Below, one piece after another: positions 62,793-64,000 of a stretch of DNA of 64,000 bases. The stretch is from Gardnerella swidsinskii (GTDB lineage: Bacteria; Actinomycetota; Actinomycetes; Actinomycetales; Bifidobacteriaceae): the NCBI RefSeq assembly GCF_003397705.1, contig NZ_QJVB01000005.1, positions 33,684-97,683 on the forward strand, given 5' to 3'. How positions within the stretch are numbered: the stretch's first letter is position 1; each line of letters opens with the position of its first letter. The notes under the pieces were generated by a model, which was not told the DNA's origin, did not search any database, and saw nothing but the letters and a program-made list of their open reading frames with translations. The position numbers and the translations under genes were made by a program.

Positions 62793-63608
62793 ATGGAAAA
62801 TGGTGCAGAAAGTATACTTAATTGCAACTCGATAAAACTCGCTGATTTACCTGATTTTGGTGAAGTAGAGAAATTGCATAGTGCAACTGCACCATCTTCT
62901 GCTGCTTATGAGCTTATTCACGGTCATTGTGTTGTAATCTCAACAATTGCTTGGCAAATTGCTCATCATTGCAATATGCTTTTGTCCGCTGAAAATCGTG
63001 CTGCTCAAATGAGTGAAACTTTGCGTAAGCGTGCTGAAATAGCAAAAAATTGCCTTCAGGAGCTTGTCGGAGATAGTTATGCAATATTACCTGCGCTTAG
63101 TGGTGGCTTAGCTCCAAAACAGTATATTGATGAATACGCAGCTTTAATAGGTGGATTGTTGCACGATATTGGCACGTATTTTGTGCTTGAAAGTGATGGC
63201 AGTAGCAACGCTGGTGGCATATTACGCTTTGATGGACCGAATTATATTTTGCATGGTTTGCGTGGATATAAATATTTAATTGATAATGGTTTTAGTGAGG
63301 ATGCTGCGCAATTTGCGCGCAATCATACTGGAGTTGGCTTAACTCGAGAGCAAGTTATTGCGCAAAATTTGTCTCTTCCTGCTGAAGACTATATTCCGCA
63401 AACAGTTGAGCAAGAAATTGTTATGGTTGCGGATAAATATAACAGCAAATCGATACCTCCTCGTTTTTTGACAGTCGATTCTTATCGTCGCAAGGCTGCG
63501 CGATTTGGTGAAGACAATGCTAATCGTTGGATGCAATTGGTTGCGAAATATGGTGAGCCAGATATTGCAGGTCTGGCAGAAATCTTTAATATGCGTGTTG
63601 ATGCGTGA
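62793..63608 (+). CDS. HD-domain phosphohydrolase family protein
   Basis: This 271-residue protein has the HD pattern: IHGHCVVIS (first His), GGLLHDIGTYF (HD pair), ILHGLRGYKYL, RNHTGVGL and a distal Asp in VMVADKYNS. Such proteins cleave phosphate bonds in nucleotides or related metabolites. The segment between the first His and the HD pair is long (about 80 residues). It starts 23 bp after kup with AAGGAAGAG ahead of ATG 62793, so the two are probably co-transcribed. The substrate is unknown. Confidence 0.82.
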   Translation: MENGAESILNCNSIKLADLPDFGEVEKLHSATAPSSAAYELIHGHCVVISTIAWQIAHHCNMLLSAENRAAQMSETLRKRAEIAKNCLQELVGDSYAILPALSGGLAPKQYIDEYAALIGGLLHDIGTYFVLESDGSSNAGGILRFDGPNYILHGLRGYKYLIDNGFSEDAAQFARNHTGVGLTREQVIAQNLSLPAEDYIPQTVEQEIVMVADKYNSKSIPPRFLTVDSYRRKAARFGEDNANRWMQLVAKYGEPDIAGLAEIFNMRVDA

Positions 63609-64000
63609 GCGTTATTGATTTTTTGCGTATTTTTATCCTATTTTTGTGTATTTTTTAAGAAATCTATTATTTTTTAAAAAGTTTTTATAGATTCAATATC
63701 AGATAGCATGCTTTTTTGGTGTTTTTTCGTGGTTTTCGACACGCCGGTGTTTTGGCTTGTTTTCAATGGTTTTGGGGTGTTTGTTTTTGGTGGGTTTGCG
63801 TTTTAGCGTGGGTTGGTGTAAGTTTATCTCTTGCTGCTCAGCGCGGCTGGTTCTCCTCGGTTGAGGTTGATGAGCCGGCTGGTGTGGTGGTGGTTTGAGA
63901 ACTCAAGAGCGTGTCTGTACTACTTATTAGTTAATTATTGCCAGTTCATTGCCTGCCTTGCAGATTGCAGGGTGCCTGAGAGATGGTTAAATGGTGGTGA
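63609..64000 (+). promoter_or_regulatory. Probable rRNA operon promoter and leader (16S gene beyond the window)
   Basis: No gene is seen in these 392 bases. A hairpin AATCTAT/ATAGATT (63661-63693) may end the HD-protein message. The sequence then becomes G/T-rich. TTGCGT (63796-63801), 17 bp and TAAGTT (63819-63824) form a possible promoter. TTTGAGAACTCAA (63894-63906) is the motif commonly found in actinobacterial rRNA leaders, linked to antitermination and processing. The 16S start is not reached. Confidence 0.5.

Noticed and set aside
1..64000. CRISPR array, prophage, integrase or insertion sequence
   Set aside because: No regularly spaced repeats, cas genes, transposases, integrases or phage structural genes were seen in any frame.

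Overview
This window looks like chromosomal DNA from a low-G+C member of the Bifidobacteriaceae, most likely Gardnerella. The assignment rests on gene content and was not checked by alignment. The actinobacterial markers are a dnaK-grpE-dnaJ-hspR operon with HAIR-type operator DNA, an inositol-phosphate synthase (Ino1), a fused OppDF ATPase and an rRNA-leader motif at the right end. The bifidobacterial markers are a C69 dipeptidase, a bleomycin-hydrolase-type aminopeptidase C and a large alpha-glucan cluster, all with AT-rich spacers. I see no prophage, insertion sequence, CRISPR array or plasmid signature.

Layout. (1) 1-12144 is an alpha-glucan cluster: the start of malQ, a cytoplasmic type I pullulanase, a maltodextrin ABC importer (malG, malF, malE), a GH13 alpha-glucosidase, a TraX-like membrane protein and a GH31 alpha-glucosidase. 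It fits import and breakdown of glycogen- or starch-derived oligosaccharides, and the malQ and malE promoters share a 12-bp motif. (2) 12145-15702 is a TPP-riboswitch-controlled thiazole operon, thiO-thiS-thiG-thiF. (3) 15703-20439 is the heat-shock operon with its HspR repressor. (4) 20579-31537 is mostly housekeeping: a HAD phosphatase, a bifunctional penicillin-binding protein, ino1, the SRP RNA, a PAP2 phosphatase, topA, tmk and holB. (5) 31550-37464 is a PTS locus: a LacI-type regulator, HPr, enzyme I and ascorbate-type IIA, IIB and IIC subunits, with three LacI-like half-palindromic operators between ptsH and ptsI. (6) 37687-48647 is mixed: a PEBP protein, dipeptidase, formate-THF ligase, esterase, rsmI, a small accessory pair (AbiEi-like protein plus leucine-rich-repeat-variant protein), metG, a candidate small RNA and pepC. 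(7) 49185-55143 is a peptide ABC importer, oppB-oppC-oppDF-oppA. (8) 55323-58936 is a heterodimeric ABC exporter with one degenerate ATP site. (9) 58991-63608 is a TatD nuclease, a Kup potassium transporter behind a structured leader with a 17-codon ORF, and an HD-domain protein. (10) The last 400 bases look like the promoter and leader of an rRNA operon that begins beyond the window.

The most unusual items are a compact three-hairpin transcript candidate between metG and pepC, two short leader ORFs placed for translational coupling (before oppB and kup), a repeat region with iteron-like and DnaA-box-like sequences upstream of metG, and a CxCx3CxC extension on thymidylate kinase. All family assignments come from reading motifs by eye; no database search was run.
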